From: Lachnospiraceae bacterium
Lineage (GTDB): Bacteria > Bacillota > Clostridia > Lachnospirales > Lachnospiraceae
Direction: 5' to 3'
Assembly: GCA_003488445.1 (NCBI GenBank)
Contig: DNLO01000035.1
Coordinates: 1 to 6,911, forward strand
Length of the DNA stretch: 6,911 nucleotides
Within the stretch, counting starts at the first letter, position 1, and each line of letters starts with the position of its first letter. Shown in pieces: positions 1-6,910 of the stretch. The notes beneath the pieces are model-generated. The model was not told the origin of the DNA, ran no database searches, and worked only from the letters and a program-made list of their open reading frames with translations. A program made the translations under genes and the position numbers.

Positions 1-1630
1 CCTCATAGGGCTTGTCCGGCACTTTTTCCGGGATCTTCTCAGGGGACTTCTCCTCTGCTTCCGGTTTCGTATCCGGTACAGGCTTATCCTCCGGTTTATT
101 TCCGGGATCAAGATTTATGTCAACCGCACTCTCGGTCTCCGTACGTCGATTTATGTCAACCGCGTTGCCGTCAGGACTTTCACGCTTTATGTTAACCGAT
201 TCGTTTTTCCCTTCCGTCTTTTCTTCCTTCTTACTCTCCTGTTTCTTCACAGGCTCCGCCTTGCAAAGAGCATCGACCTTCAGCGGTTTATCCTTTATTT
301 TCACGAAGATCTCACCGTCCGAAGCACCCAGATCCCAGTGCAGATTCCCGCTTCCCGCATCCACCTCTCCGCCCGAGAGCATTGCCTGATATCTTCCGCT
401 CGGAACATTTATGTCAACCGAGCATCCATTCTCATCGTTGTTTACCGCAACCACAGCCACATCGTCTCCGCTCTTTCTGGCGTATCCGTACTGTCTGTTG
501 GTGAGCAGAAGCTGCTCATACCCTCCGTAGGAAAGCGCCGGTACAGCCTTCCTCACATGGCAGAGAGCCTTTATCAGCCCTGAATACGGGTCTTCTCCCA
601 CCTTGTGCTCCTTCAGATCTATCGCCGGTCTGATGCCCCAGTCATCTCCTCCGCCCTTGCGGCCCTCTATACCAAACTCAGAGCCGTAATACACGGAAGG
701 TATGCCCGGCAAAGTATACATCAGGATATGCAGAGGTGTGTAATGTGCCTTGTTATTCAGTCTGCTGGCTATCCTCTCCACATCATGGTTGTCTGCGAAG
801 TTGTACAGCCTGAGTCCCAGCGGATCTCCGCCGCCCATGTCATACAGCCGTTTCACTGTATGGGCTATCTCGAAATAATTATGCTCGTTATGGCCGGAAT
901 AAAGTGCCTTATGTAGATGGTAGTTCGTGACAGCGTGAATATTGGCATCTCTCTCCCATCTGATGTACTCGCCGTGTATCACCTCTCCCATCAGATAGAA
1001 GTCGTCCTTCACCTCGTCTGCTACCCTTCTCAGCATCTGCATGAAGCTGAAATCCAGCACATCCGCCGCATCCAGCCTCAGTCCGTCGATATCGAACTCC
1101 TTCACCCAGTATCTGATGACGTCCGCGATATACCCCTGTACCTCAGGGTTCTGCTGGTTGAGCCTGACGAGCAGGTCATATCCTCCCCAGTTGTCATACG
1201 AGAATCCGTCATTATAGCTGTTGTTGCCTCCGAGGTTCACCCCCGAGTACCAGCCCAGATACTTCGAATTCTCTCTTTTCTCCTTAATATCCCTGAAAGC
1301 AAAGAAATCCCTGCCGGTGTGGTTGAACACTCCGTCAAGGATCACCCGGATCCCCTTTTTATGGCATTTCTTCACGAAGTCCGTAAGATCTGTGTTGGTC
1401 CCGAGTCTGCTGTCCAGCTTCATATAATCTGTGGTCTCGTACCCGTGTCCCACCGACTCGAACAGAGGTCCTATGTATATGCCGTTGAAGCCCATATCCG
1501 CAATATGGGTTATCCACGGGTCCAGCTCCTTCAGTCTGTGTACGGGCTCCGAGTGATCGTTTTCATGCGGGCAACCCAGCAGCCCGAGGGGATAAATGTG
1601 ATAGAATACCGCTTCATCGTACCAAGCCAT
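1..1630 (-). CDS. GH13 alpha-amylase-family glucan hydrolase with charged C-terminal tail (3' end cut by window edge)
   Basis: Reading from ATG 1630, 543 codons are open to the left edge without a stop. Residues 1-375 form a GH13 barrel beginning MAWYDEAVFYHIYPLG. Conserved regions are DGVFNH (99-104), GLRLDAAD (183-190, nucleophile D187, R185), general acid E216 in LMGEV, and FADNHD (278-283, stabiliser D283), so all catalytic residues are present. A beta-sandwich (about 378-448) follows. After it comes a Lys/Glu/Pro-rich tail (about 455-543+) carrying VNIK/VDIN/VDIN at 12-residue spacing. No signal peptide is seen, so it is probably cytoplasmic and acts on imported maltodextrins (family knowledge; alpha-amylase, neopullulanase or maltodextrinase specificity cannot be decided). 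An in-frame ATG exists at 1651, but a Shine-Dalgarno sequence lies 9 nt before 1630 and homologues typically start at MAWYDE, so 1630 is preferred. It follows hemZ by 38 nt. The tail is unusual for a cytoplasmic GH13. Confidence 0.9.
   Translation of the reverse strand, partial: MAWYDEAVFYHIYPLGLLGCPHENDHSEPVHRLKELDPWITHIADMGFNGIYIGPLFESVGHGYETTDYMKLDSRLGTNTDLTDFVKKCHKKGIRVILDGVFNHTGRDFFAFRDIKEKRENSKYLGWYSGVNLGGNNSYNDGFSYDNWGGYDLLVRLNQQNPEVQGYIADVIRYWVKEFDIDGLRLDAADVLDFSFMQMLRRVADEVKDDFYLMGEVIHGEYIRWERDANIHAVTNYHLHKALYSGHNEHNYFEIAHTVKRLYDMGGGDPLGLRLYNFADNHDVERIASRLNNKAHYTPLHILMYTLPGIPSVYYGSEFGIEGRKGGGDDWGIRPAIDLKEHKVGEDPYSGLIKALCHVRKAVPALSYGGYEQLLLTNRQYGYARKSGDDVAVVAVNNDENGCSVDINVPSGRYQAMLSGGEVDAGSGNLHWDLGASDGEIFVKIKDKPLKVDALCKAEPVKKQESKKEEKTEGKNESVNIKRESPDGNAVDINRRTETESAVDINLDPGNKPEDKPVPDTKPEAEEKSPEKIPEKVPDKPYE
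114..198 (-). repeat. Three copies of a CGGTTGACATAAA motif at 36-nt spacing
   Basis: On the plus strand TTTATGTCAACCG occurs at 114-126 and 150-162, and TTTATGTTAACCG at 186-198 with one mismatch. The starts are exactly 36 nt apart. The first two copies share 16 identical bases (112-127 and 148-163), while the 20 or so bases between copies do not match each other. In the GH13 frame the copies encode VDIN, VDIN and VNIK with the same wobble bases at the shared codons (GTT, ATA). Whether this is a protein repeat, a relic of short duplications or a DNA signal cannot be told from the sequence alone. Confidence 0.75.
408..420 (-). repeat. Isolated fourth copy of the CGGTTGACATAAA motif
   Basis: TTTATGTCAACCG on plus is identical to the copies at 114 and 150, but sits 222 nt upstream of the tail cluster on the coding strand. 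It lies in the C-terminal beta-sandwich of the GH13 enzyme, where it encodes VDIN of SVDINVP (residues 404-410). It is in the same reading frame and orientation as the other three. Confidence 0.7.
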
Positions 1631-1639
1631 CTGACTGTT

Positions 1640-1645
1640 CTCCTT
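1640..1645 (-). promoter_or_regulatory. Ribosome binding site of the GH13 gene
   Basis: AAGGAG on the minus strand lies 9 nt before ATG 1630. It falls inside the seven codons that would be read from the upstream in-frame ATG at 1651, so it decides between the two starts in favour of 1630. Confidence 0.75.
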
Positions 1646-1668
1646 GATCATCTTTTATTATGAAAAGC

Positions 1669-3108
1669 TCAGTCCTCATTATACACCCATAACCTGCGTT
1701 TTCTCTCGATCATTTCGTCTATACCCGCAATATAGTCATGTACTTCCTTGAAATTGGCGCTCCGCTCGGTGTTGCCCATGCTGTCCACTCTCTTGCTTAT
1801 AGCCCCTGCACCGAGAGCCAGTATATCCTGCACCTCTTCATTGATAAGGATATTGTATATCCCGTACTTACCCTCCGTGGCATACCCTGTGTTTTCCAGA
1901 TTTCCCGCCATATTCTTCTGTCTGTAGAGATAATACGGCTTCATACCCATCTCCCTGGCTCCATGGCAGGCAATATCCATCATGGCAGCTGTATCTGCCG
2001 TTTCCGGATATCCGTTTTCGACGAGCCATTCTTTCATTATGGAAGCCCTCTTCAGAGCCAGCGTATGTATGGTCAGAGCATCCGGTCCAAGCTTGCTTAT
2101 CGCCGACACCGTCCTCTTCACATCCTCCGTATCCTCTCCCGGGAGTCCCAGGATCATATCCATATTGATATTGTCGAACCCTTCCCCTCTTGCCATATGA
2201 AAGGCCTCGGCTACCTGCTCCACTGTGTGCCGTCTTCCTATGATCTCCAGTGTCTTTTGGTTCATGGTCTGAGGATTAACGGATATCCTGGTGACACGGT
2301 GCTTTTTCAACACCCTGAGCTTGTCCACCGTGATAGAATCAGGTCTTCCGGCCTCCACGGTATACTCCTTCACGTTCTCCGTGTCAAAATACTCTTTCAG
2401 TGTCGAGAGCAGTTCGTCCAGCTCCTCAGGAAGAAGAGCAGTGGGTGTTCCTCCGCCGATATAAATAGTGTCCGGTTTTTTATTTTTAATGATATCAGAG
2501 GTTTCTTTTATTTCTTTCTTCAAAGCTCCCAGATAAGCTTCCACCTTTGTCCTGTCCCGTCCCACGGCATTGCTTGTAAAGGAGCAGTATAGACAGCGTG
2601 TAGGGCAAAATGGAATGTCCACATAGAGGCTGTAATTTTTCTCAGGTGAGAGTGGTCTCATCAACTCGATCTCTCTCTTTGCAATTTCCATTGCAAGCTG
2701 AAGCTTTTCCTGCGAGATATAATAACGAGATCTCATGTCATTCATTACAGCCTCGTCACTCATACCCGATTCTATCCTCTTCCTCACCATCCCCGTGGGA
2801 CGGATCCCGGTGAGACTCCCCCAGGGCAGCGAGATACCTGTCCTTAATGATAACTCCCGATAAATCGTGCGCTTCAGCTCATCTCTGTCATCAGCCGGCA
2901 CCTCTATCTCAAACATATCACCGGTATCCGATTTATACACAAGTTTTCCAACTTTTCCACAATTTTCAGCTTTTATAACTGTATGAGATGTATCGTTTCC
3001 GGGTATATCACACTCTGTTATCCTTACATCTTCATGTGGAAAAAAGGCCTTCGACATGGAATGGATTTCATATGTATTTTTACCAAGATCACTCTCTATA
3101 GATATCAT
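1669..3108 (-). CDS. hemZ: Oxygen-independent coproporphyrinogen III dehydrogenase, HemZ type (radical SAM)
   Basis: The 479-residue protein (from ATG 3108) has the radical SAM cluster motif CPTRCLYC (C168, C172, C175). Other signatures are GGGTP (218-222), VEAGRPD (251-257), SVNPQT (276-281), LGLPGE (320-325) and the HemZ-like YLYRQKNMAGN (393-403). The N-terminal extension with WGSLTGIRPT (96-105) separates HemZ from HemN and HemW. The family oxidatively decarboxylates two propionates of coproporphyrinogen III to give protoporphyrinogen IX, using a 4Fe-4S cluster and S-adenosylmethionine in the cytoplasm. Length is close to B. subtilis HemZ, about 500 residues. GTG codons at 3123 and 3117 are in frame upstream; ATG 3108 is chosen because MISI...YEIHSMSKAFFP matches my memory of how clostridial HemZ proteins begin. 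Translation is probably coupled to the helicase stop 1 nt away. Function in haem synthesis is inferred from family; many gut clostridia lack a full pathway. Confidence 0.9.
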   Translation of the reverse strand: MISIESDLGKNTYEIHSMSKAFFPHEDVRITECDIPGNDTSHTVIKAENCGKVGKLVYKSDTGDMFEIEVPADDRDELKRTIYRELSLRTGISLPWGSLTGIRPTGMVRKRIESGMSDEAVMNDMRSRYYISQEKLQLAMEIAKREIELMRPLSPEKNYSLYVDIPFCPTRCLYCSFTSNAVGRDRTKVEAYLGALKKEIKETSDIIKNKKPDTIYIGGGTPTALLPEELDELLSTLKEYFDTENVKEYTVEAGRPDSITVDKLRVLKKHRVTRISVNPQTMNQKTLEIIGRRHTVEQVAEAFHMARGEGFDNINMDMILGLPGEDTEDVKRTVSAISKLGPDALTIHTLALKRASIMKEWLVENGYPETADTAAMMDIACHGAREMGMKPYYLYRQKNMAGNLENTGYATEGKYGIYNILINEEVQDILALGAGAISKRVDSMGNTERSANFKEVHDYIAGIDEMIERKRRLWVYNED

Positions 3109-3123
3109 ACTATTCACTATCAC
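3106..3123 (-). promoter_or_regulatory. Stop-start junction coupling helicase and hemZ translation
   Basis: The helicase TAG (3112-3110) is followed by one T and then ATG 3108. Two GTG codons (3123, 3117) in the hemZ frame lie within the helicase end. Only a weak GGTGA-like ribosome site precedes the ATG, at about 11 nt, so reinitiation by the terminating ribosome is the likely mode. This means the two genes share one transcript. Confidence 0.55.
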
Positions 3124-5569
3124 CCGATATTTTATCGCTGTTTTTTCTCCAGAATTCTTTCAGATTTTTATATTCATCCCCTGTTATTTTTGCTATATTT
3201 TTCCATTCTCTGGGGAACATTTGTTTGAGATCCGGTTTTTCAAACCTTTCATCAAGCAATACTATAACGCCAGTATCTTTTTCTGTTCTGATCACCCGTC
3301 CTGCCGCCTGTAAAACTTTATTCATTCCGGGGATCTTCATGGAATAATCAAATCCATTGTTATCTTTTTCATCGAAATATTTTCGCAGAATATCACGCTC
3401 GTTACTTATCTGAGGCAGACCTGTTCCTACGATCACAGCTCCTATCAGCTTCTCTCCCGGCAGATCTATCCCCTCCGCGAACAGCCCGCCCAGCACGCAA
3501 AAGCCCAAAACGCCGCTGTTCTCGTCTGCAAATGCGGCAAGAAACTCTTCCCTGTCCGGTTCCTTCATATCCGCTGTCTGGCATATACACCTGATATCAC
3601 TTCCGTTTTCCGAAGCCTCTGTATCCGTTTTTTCTTCCATTAAGAGCATATATTCTTCATATACGCTGTCCAAAAACGCATAGGAAGGAAAGAATACCAT
3701 GTAGTTTCCCTTCCTGCATGATGCCACCCTCGCTATACTTTCGGCTATCTTTCTGTATTCGTTCCTGTTCCGGCGGGTATATCTGGAGGTCACCTCCGAA
3801 TTTATGTAAACCCCAAGCCTGTCCGGATCGAATATGGATGTCGCGTACACAGAGTATTCATCTCGGTTTCCGGCAAGCAGGTCCATATAGTATGTGACCG
3901 GGAGCAGGGTCGCCGAGAAAAAGACAGTGGCTTTCCCCTTGGTGAAAAACTCTGCCAGATTGGCTGAAGGGTCCACACACAGCAGTCTCAGCCTGAAGTC
4001 TCCGCTGCTGTCTCTTTCCGCATATATCCTGTATCGCTCGTCCAGCCTCGCACATATATCCGTGAATCCCGCAATCTCGAAGCTGAACTCAAGTATCTCA
4101 TCTGCTGCCCCTTCCATCGGGCTCGGACGCTTCTGCATCAGCTCCGAGAATCTCCCCGCCACCTTCTCCGCTGCATTTATCACGCCTGTTATATCCGAAT
4201 AAAGCGAGTAGTTCTCCCTGCTTTCATCATGGTCATCCTGCAAAAGAGCCAGCTGGGCGATCAGCGAATTCATATTGGCACTGAGCCTTCTGTCCATCCC
4301 CTTCAGCAGGCCCTTCATATACCTGAGCTCCCCCATCGTGAGCTCTGCACTGAAGATCTCTCTGGCTCTGTCCACGAGATTGTGTGCTTCATCCACGAGA
4401 AACAGGTATCTGCCGGCTCCCTGAGCTGCCTTCCCCTCACCGAAGAAATGGCTCAGTGACACTGTAGGGTCGAAGACATAGTTATAATCACAGATGATAC
4501 AGTCAGCATACTCCGTCAGATCTCTGGTAAGTGCATAGGGACATACCCTTCCTCTTGCCGCTGCCTCCGCTACCTCCTCGCCCGTAAAGGAATCCTTTGA
4601 GGTCAGCAGATCGTACAGCACCTCATTTATCCTGTCAAAATGTCCCTTTGCATATTCACAGTGCTCCGGGTCACAGATGACCTCTGTTTTGTCTTCTTTC
4701 CTGTTGATGCAGGCTCTTTCCTTACCGATCACATTTACGGACTTCAGACACAGGCCGCTCCTGTCTCTCATCAGATCCAGTGTGTCTGTAGCTGCCTTTG
4801 CCCCTATATTCTTTGCCGTAAGGAAAAAGATATTGGATATGAGGCCCTCTCCCATGGCTTTGATCCCGGGGAACAGAGTGGCCAGAGTCTTTCCGGAGCC
4901 CGTAGGCGCCTCCATGAAGAGCTTCCTGCCGTGATATATGGTACGATACACATCGGCTGCAAGCTCCTTCTGCCCCGGTCTGTATTCGTATGGGAAATCG
5001 AGGCTGTGTATGGATCCTTCACGTCTCTTCTCCCACTCCGCCATATATTCGGCCCAGGGTCTGTACCGGTCGATCAGTTCATCGAACCAGCTTTTCAGAT
5101 CGTCATATTCATATTTTTCGGTAAAATATCTGATGTGATTGTTCTCTATGCCCACATAGGTCATGCGGACCGAGATCTCAGACAGGGCGTTCTGCTTTGC
5201 CCACATGGCGGCATAGCACTTTGCCTGTGCGAGGTGGATCTCGAAGGGTCTTTCCAGATCCTCGACCTCGATGTACATTCCCTTGATCTCATCGATGGTG
5301 ATCTTTCCGCCCTCATCTATGATGCCGTCGGCTCTGCCTTCCACCGTGAGCATCAGCCCTTCCCCCAGGGGGATCTCCTCTTTCATGGAAACCTCGGCCG
5401 AGTAATCGGAGCCTGCCGCGCCCTGTATGGCCCGGTGTATCCTGGCCCCCTCCAGCATAGCCTCCATGCCTCCTCCCGATCCGCGTCTTAAATCTATATC
5501 GCCGCTCCTCAGGATGAACTCCACCAGTCCCCTTACTGATATGCTTATTTTCCCGGTATCACTTATCAT
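3110..5569 (-). CDS. XPD/DinG-family Fe-S superfamily 2 helicase with N-terminal RecB-like nuclease domain
   Basis: 819 residues. The N-terminal 185 residues carry the RecB-type PD-(D/E)XK layout: H45 in GARIHRA, D81 in EGRADG, DEIK (93-96) and QAKCY (Q115, Y119). The helicase follows: Walker A APTGSGKT (221-228), DEAH (393-396), motif V FAEGIDLPG (697-705) and motif VI QAAGRVIR (754-761). Four cysteines between Walker A and DEAH (C287, C299, C304, and C343 in VCPY) match the XPD/DinG Fe-S cluster site. The family unwinds DNA 5'-to-3' with ATP and serves repair of stalled or damaged DNA; the nuclease should cut DNA with metal ions (inference). The fusion differs from B. subtilis DinG, which has an exonuclease-like domain. 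ATG 5569 is preceded by a weak AGGA about 12 nt away. It lies 71 nt after the small membrane-protein gene and is coupled to hemZ. The exact substrate is unknown. Confidence 0.9.
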   Translation of the reverse strand: MISDTGKISISVRGLVEFILRSGDIDLRRGSGGGMEAMLEGARIHRAIQGAAGSDYSAEVSMKEEIPLGEGLMLTVEGRADGIIDEGGKITIDEIKGMYIEVEDLERPFEIHLAQAKCYAAMWAKQNALSEISVRMTYVGIENNHIRYFTEKYEYDDLKSWFDELIDRYRPWAEYMAEWEKRREGSIHSLDFPYEYRPGQKELAADVYRTIYHGRKLFMEAPTGSGKTLATLFPGIKAMGEGLISNIFFLTAKNIGAKAATDTLDLMRDRSGLCLKSVNVIGKERACINRKEDKTEVICDPEHCEYAKGHFDRINEVLYDLLTSKDSFTGEEVAEAAARGRVCPYALTRDLTEYADCIICDYNYVFDPTVSLSHFFGEGKAAQGAGRYLFLVDEAHNLVDRAREIFSAELTMGELRYMKGLLKGMDRRLSANMNSLIAQLALLQDDHDESRENYSLYSDITGVINAAEKVAGRFSELMQKRPSPMEGAADEILEFSFEIAGFTDICARLDERYRIYAERDSSGDFRLRLLCVDPSANLAEFFTKGKATVFFSATLLPVTYYMDLLAGNRDEYSVYATSIFDPDRLGVYINSEVTSRYTRRNRNEYRKIAESIARVASCRKGNYMVFFPSYAFLDSVYEEYMLLMEEKTDTEASENGSDIRCICQTADMKEPDREEFLAAFADENSGVLGFCVLGGLFAEGIDLPGEKLIGAVIVGTGLPQISNERDILRKYFDEKDNNGFDYSMKIPGMNKVLQAAGRVIRTEKDTGVIVLLDERFEKPDLKQMFPREWKNIAKITGDEYKNLKEFWRKNSDKISGDSE

Positions 5570-5617
5570 TCAGAAAGTGTATCCTGTTCTGTGCATCTCT
5601 ACGGGCTTTGTTTCACT

Positions 5618-5638
5618 CCGGCTGACTGCACCAGCCGG
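5618..5638 (-). other. Intergenic hairpin after the membrane-protein gene
   Basis: CCGGCTG and CAGCCGG form a perfect 7-bp GC-rich stem around a 7-nt loop, starting 2 nt after the stop codon at 5643-5641. The downstream sequence on the minus strand (AGTGAAACAAAG) has no U-run, so this is not a standard intrinsic terminator. It could protect or process the transcript end, or partly attenuate helicase expression. Confidence 0.5.
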
Positions 5639-5640
5639 TC

Positions 5641-6087
5641 CTATTCTGCATATTTGGAATACAGCTCCTTCAGAGCCTCGATATCCTCGGGACTCACCTT
5701 GTCCCTCAGCTGATCGGCAGTAGCTGCGATATCACCGCCGTTTGAAGAATATACACTGATAGCCTCTGATACAAGACCTGACTCAGTATATTTATCCACT
5801 ATGCTGTCAAGAGCTTCGGCATCATCATCGCTCATCTTTGATTCTATCTCCTTCAGGCTGGTCTCACCGCCGGTCTGCTCGGAGATCACCTTGTCGACAG
5901 CCTGTTTGGTGACCTCTTTCTGTATGCTGTGAGTCACGGGATTGGAATTTCCCTTACCCGTAGCTATCAGATACCCGATCAGCAGCAGCATGACAATGAC
6001 CAGCACTACGACTATGGCAAACCATTTCCCTGCCGATGATCTTCTTTTTCTGCCTGATGAGGTTCTGTATGACCTTTGCTCTAACAT
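5641..6087 (-). CDS. Small single-pass membrane protein with acidic helical outer domain, function unknown
   Basis: I do not recognise the family. The 148-residue product has a basic, Ser/Arg/Lys-rich N-terminus (1-21, including RKRR), one hydrophobic segment (about 22-43, WFAIVVVLVIVMLLLIGYLIATG), a linker, and an acidic region expected to be helical (about 55-148). The basic end before the segment predicts an N-in topology with the C-terminal domain outside. Two similar stretches, SDDDAEALDSIVDKY (86-100) and SPEDIEALKELYSKY (132-146), look like a repeated helical unit. No cleavage site, lipobox or catalytic motif is seen. ATG 6087 is the only sensible start: an in-frame TGA lies four codons upstream and the next Met is inside the membrane segment. 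No Shine-Dalgarno sequence precedes it; the GTTGACATAA motif occupies that place. It lies 28 nt after asnA, so coupling is possible. The codon style matches its neighbours. Confidence 0.8.
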   Translation of the reverse strand: MLEQRSYRTSSGRKRRSSAGKWFAIVVVLVIVMLLLIGYLIATGKGNSNPVTHSIQKEVTKQAVDKVISEQTGGETSLKEIESKMSDDDAEALDSIVDKYTESGLVSEAISVYSSNGGDIAATADQLRDKVSPEDIEALKELYSKYAE

Positions 6088-6091
6088 TGTA

Positions 6092-6101
6092 TTATGTCAA
6101 C
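6092..6101 (-). repeat. Intergenic copy of the GTTGACATAA motif
   Basis: TTATGTCAAC on plus, in the 28-nt gap between asnA and the membrane-protein gene. It is a 10-base exact match to the core of the GH13 copies and in the same orientation. It lies 4 nt before ATG 6087. It contains a perfect -35-like TTGACA, but no -10-like hexamer is found 16-19 nt downstream. Confidence 0.6.
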
Positions 6102-6115
6102 TGCTCTGCGTTTCT

Positions 6116-6910
6116 TTACAACAGCTGCAGGCCGCTCTTTTCGGCCTCATCCACCTGTGCCTGGGGCCACACCGAAGACTGCACCTCTCCTATGTGAGCC
6201 TTGCGAAGGAAATACATGCAGATCCTGGACTGACCTATACCTCCTCCTATCGTATAGGGCAGCTTCTGTTCCAGCAGTGCCTTCTGGAAAGCGAGCTCCT
6301 TCCTGTCCTCGCAGCCTGCTATCTTCAGCTGTCTGAGGAGCGCCTCCTCATCCACTCTGATCCCCATGGATGAAACCTCGAAAGCTATATCCAGCACAGG
6401 ATAATACACCACTATATCACCGTTCAGTGTCCAGTCATCATAGTCCGGCGCTCTGCCATCGTGCCTCTCGCCGGACTTCAGAGCACCGCCGATCTGCGAG
6501 ATGAACACTGCTCCATGCATCTTTACGGCTTCTCTCTCCCTCTCCTTGGGGGTCTTGTCCGGATACATATCCTCCAGCTCCTGGGTGGTGATATACGTGA
6601 GCTTATCCGGAAGCTGATCCTTGATATAGTCGTACTTGTCGGATATGTAACGCTCGGTATCTTTCATTGCCTCGTATACCGCGTCCACGTTGCTCTTCAG
6701 TGTCTCGAAGGTCCTGTCCTTCTTCTCTATGACCTTCTCCCAGTCCCACTGATCCACATATATCGAATGGAGATTATCCGTCTCCTCGTCACGCCTTATG
6801 GCTGTCATATCGGTATACAGCCCCTCGCCTGCTGCGAAGCCGTATTTCCCAAGCGCCATCCTCTTCCACTTTGCAAGAGACTGCACTATCTCCACCACCT
6901 GCCCGGTCTC
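6116..6910 (-). CDS. asnA: Aspartate-ammonia ligase AsnA (5' end cut by window edge)
   Basis: The frame is open from the right edge, giving 264 residues and a TAA at 6118-6116. E. coli AsnA has 330 residues, so roughly 70 N-terminal residues are missing. An in-frame GTG at 6898 is internal, not a start. The enzyme makes asparagine from aspartate, ammonia and ATP, giving AMP and PPi, in the cytoplasm; its fold is related to class II aminoacyl-tRNA synthetases. Family signatures (numbered from Glu at 6910) are YVDQWDWEK (51-59), TTQELEDMYPDKTPKERE (108-125), HDGRAPDYDDW (150-160), SSMGIRVDEE (180-189), GGGIGQSR (222-229) and KAHIGEVQSSVWP (237-249). All are intact and the C-terminus is full length. 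The gene lies first in the visible run of genes; its promoter is outside the window. Confidence 0.95.
   Translation of the reverse strand, partial: ETGQVVEIVQSLAKWKRMALGKYGFAAGEGLYTDMTAIRRDEETDNLHSIYVDQWDWEKVIEKKDRTFETLKSNVDAVYEAMKDTERYISDKYDYIKDQLPDKLTYITTQELEDMYPDKTPKEREREAVKMHGAVFISQIGGALKSGERHDGRAPDYDDWTLNGDIVVYYPVLDIAFEVSSMGIRVDEEALLRQLKIAGCEDRKELAFQKALLEQKLPYTIGGGIGQSRICMYFLRKAHIGEVQSSVWPQAQVDEAEKSGLQLL

Noticed and set aside
114..198. CRISPR array from the evenly spaced motif copies
   Set aside because: Repeat units are only 13-16 bp, sit in frame within a protein-coding gene, number three in the array, and no cas genes are present.
12..916. Series of plus-strand open frames (12-389, 338-583, 605-916)
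   Set aside because: All are opposite the GH13 gene. The Ser/Phe-rich product at 12-389 is the complement of the Lys/Glu-rich tail.
917..1663. Plus-strand open frame of 248 codons
   Set aside because: It lies wholly antisense to the GH13 gene, whose conserved motifs are intact. The product is His/Val/Leu-rich with no recognisable motif, as expected of a shadow frame.
1652..1671. CTTTT/AAAAG inverted repeat between hemZ and the GH13 gene as a terminator
   Set aside because: The stem is 5 bp and AT-rich with no GC core or following U-run; too weak to support.
1738..2592. Plus-strand open frame of 284 codons
   Set aside because: Antisense shadow of hemZ; no family features, no ribosome site noted, and the opposite strand is clearly coding.
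3802..3814. ATTTATGTAAACC as a sixth copy of the motif
   Set aside because: It has a mismatch in the core (TGTAAAC rather than TGTCAAC) and encodes the YIN part of VYINSEV within the helicase. It could be chance, so it was not counted, though it is closer to the B. subtilis XerD arm.
4640..5491. Plus-strand open frame of 283 codons
   Set aside because: Antisense to the helicase nuclease and Fe-S regions; composition reflects the complement of the real codons.
6095..6100. TTGACA as the -35 box of a promoter for the membrane-protein gene
   Set aside because: The hexamer 17 nt downstream is AAAGGT, and transcription would start inside the coding region, past the only usable start codon.
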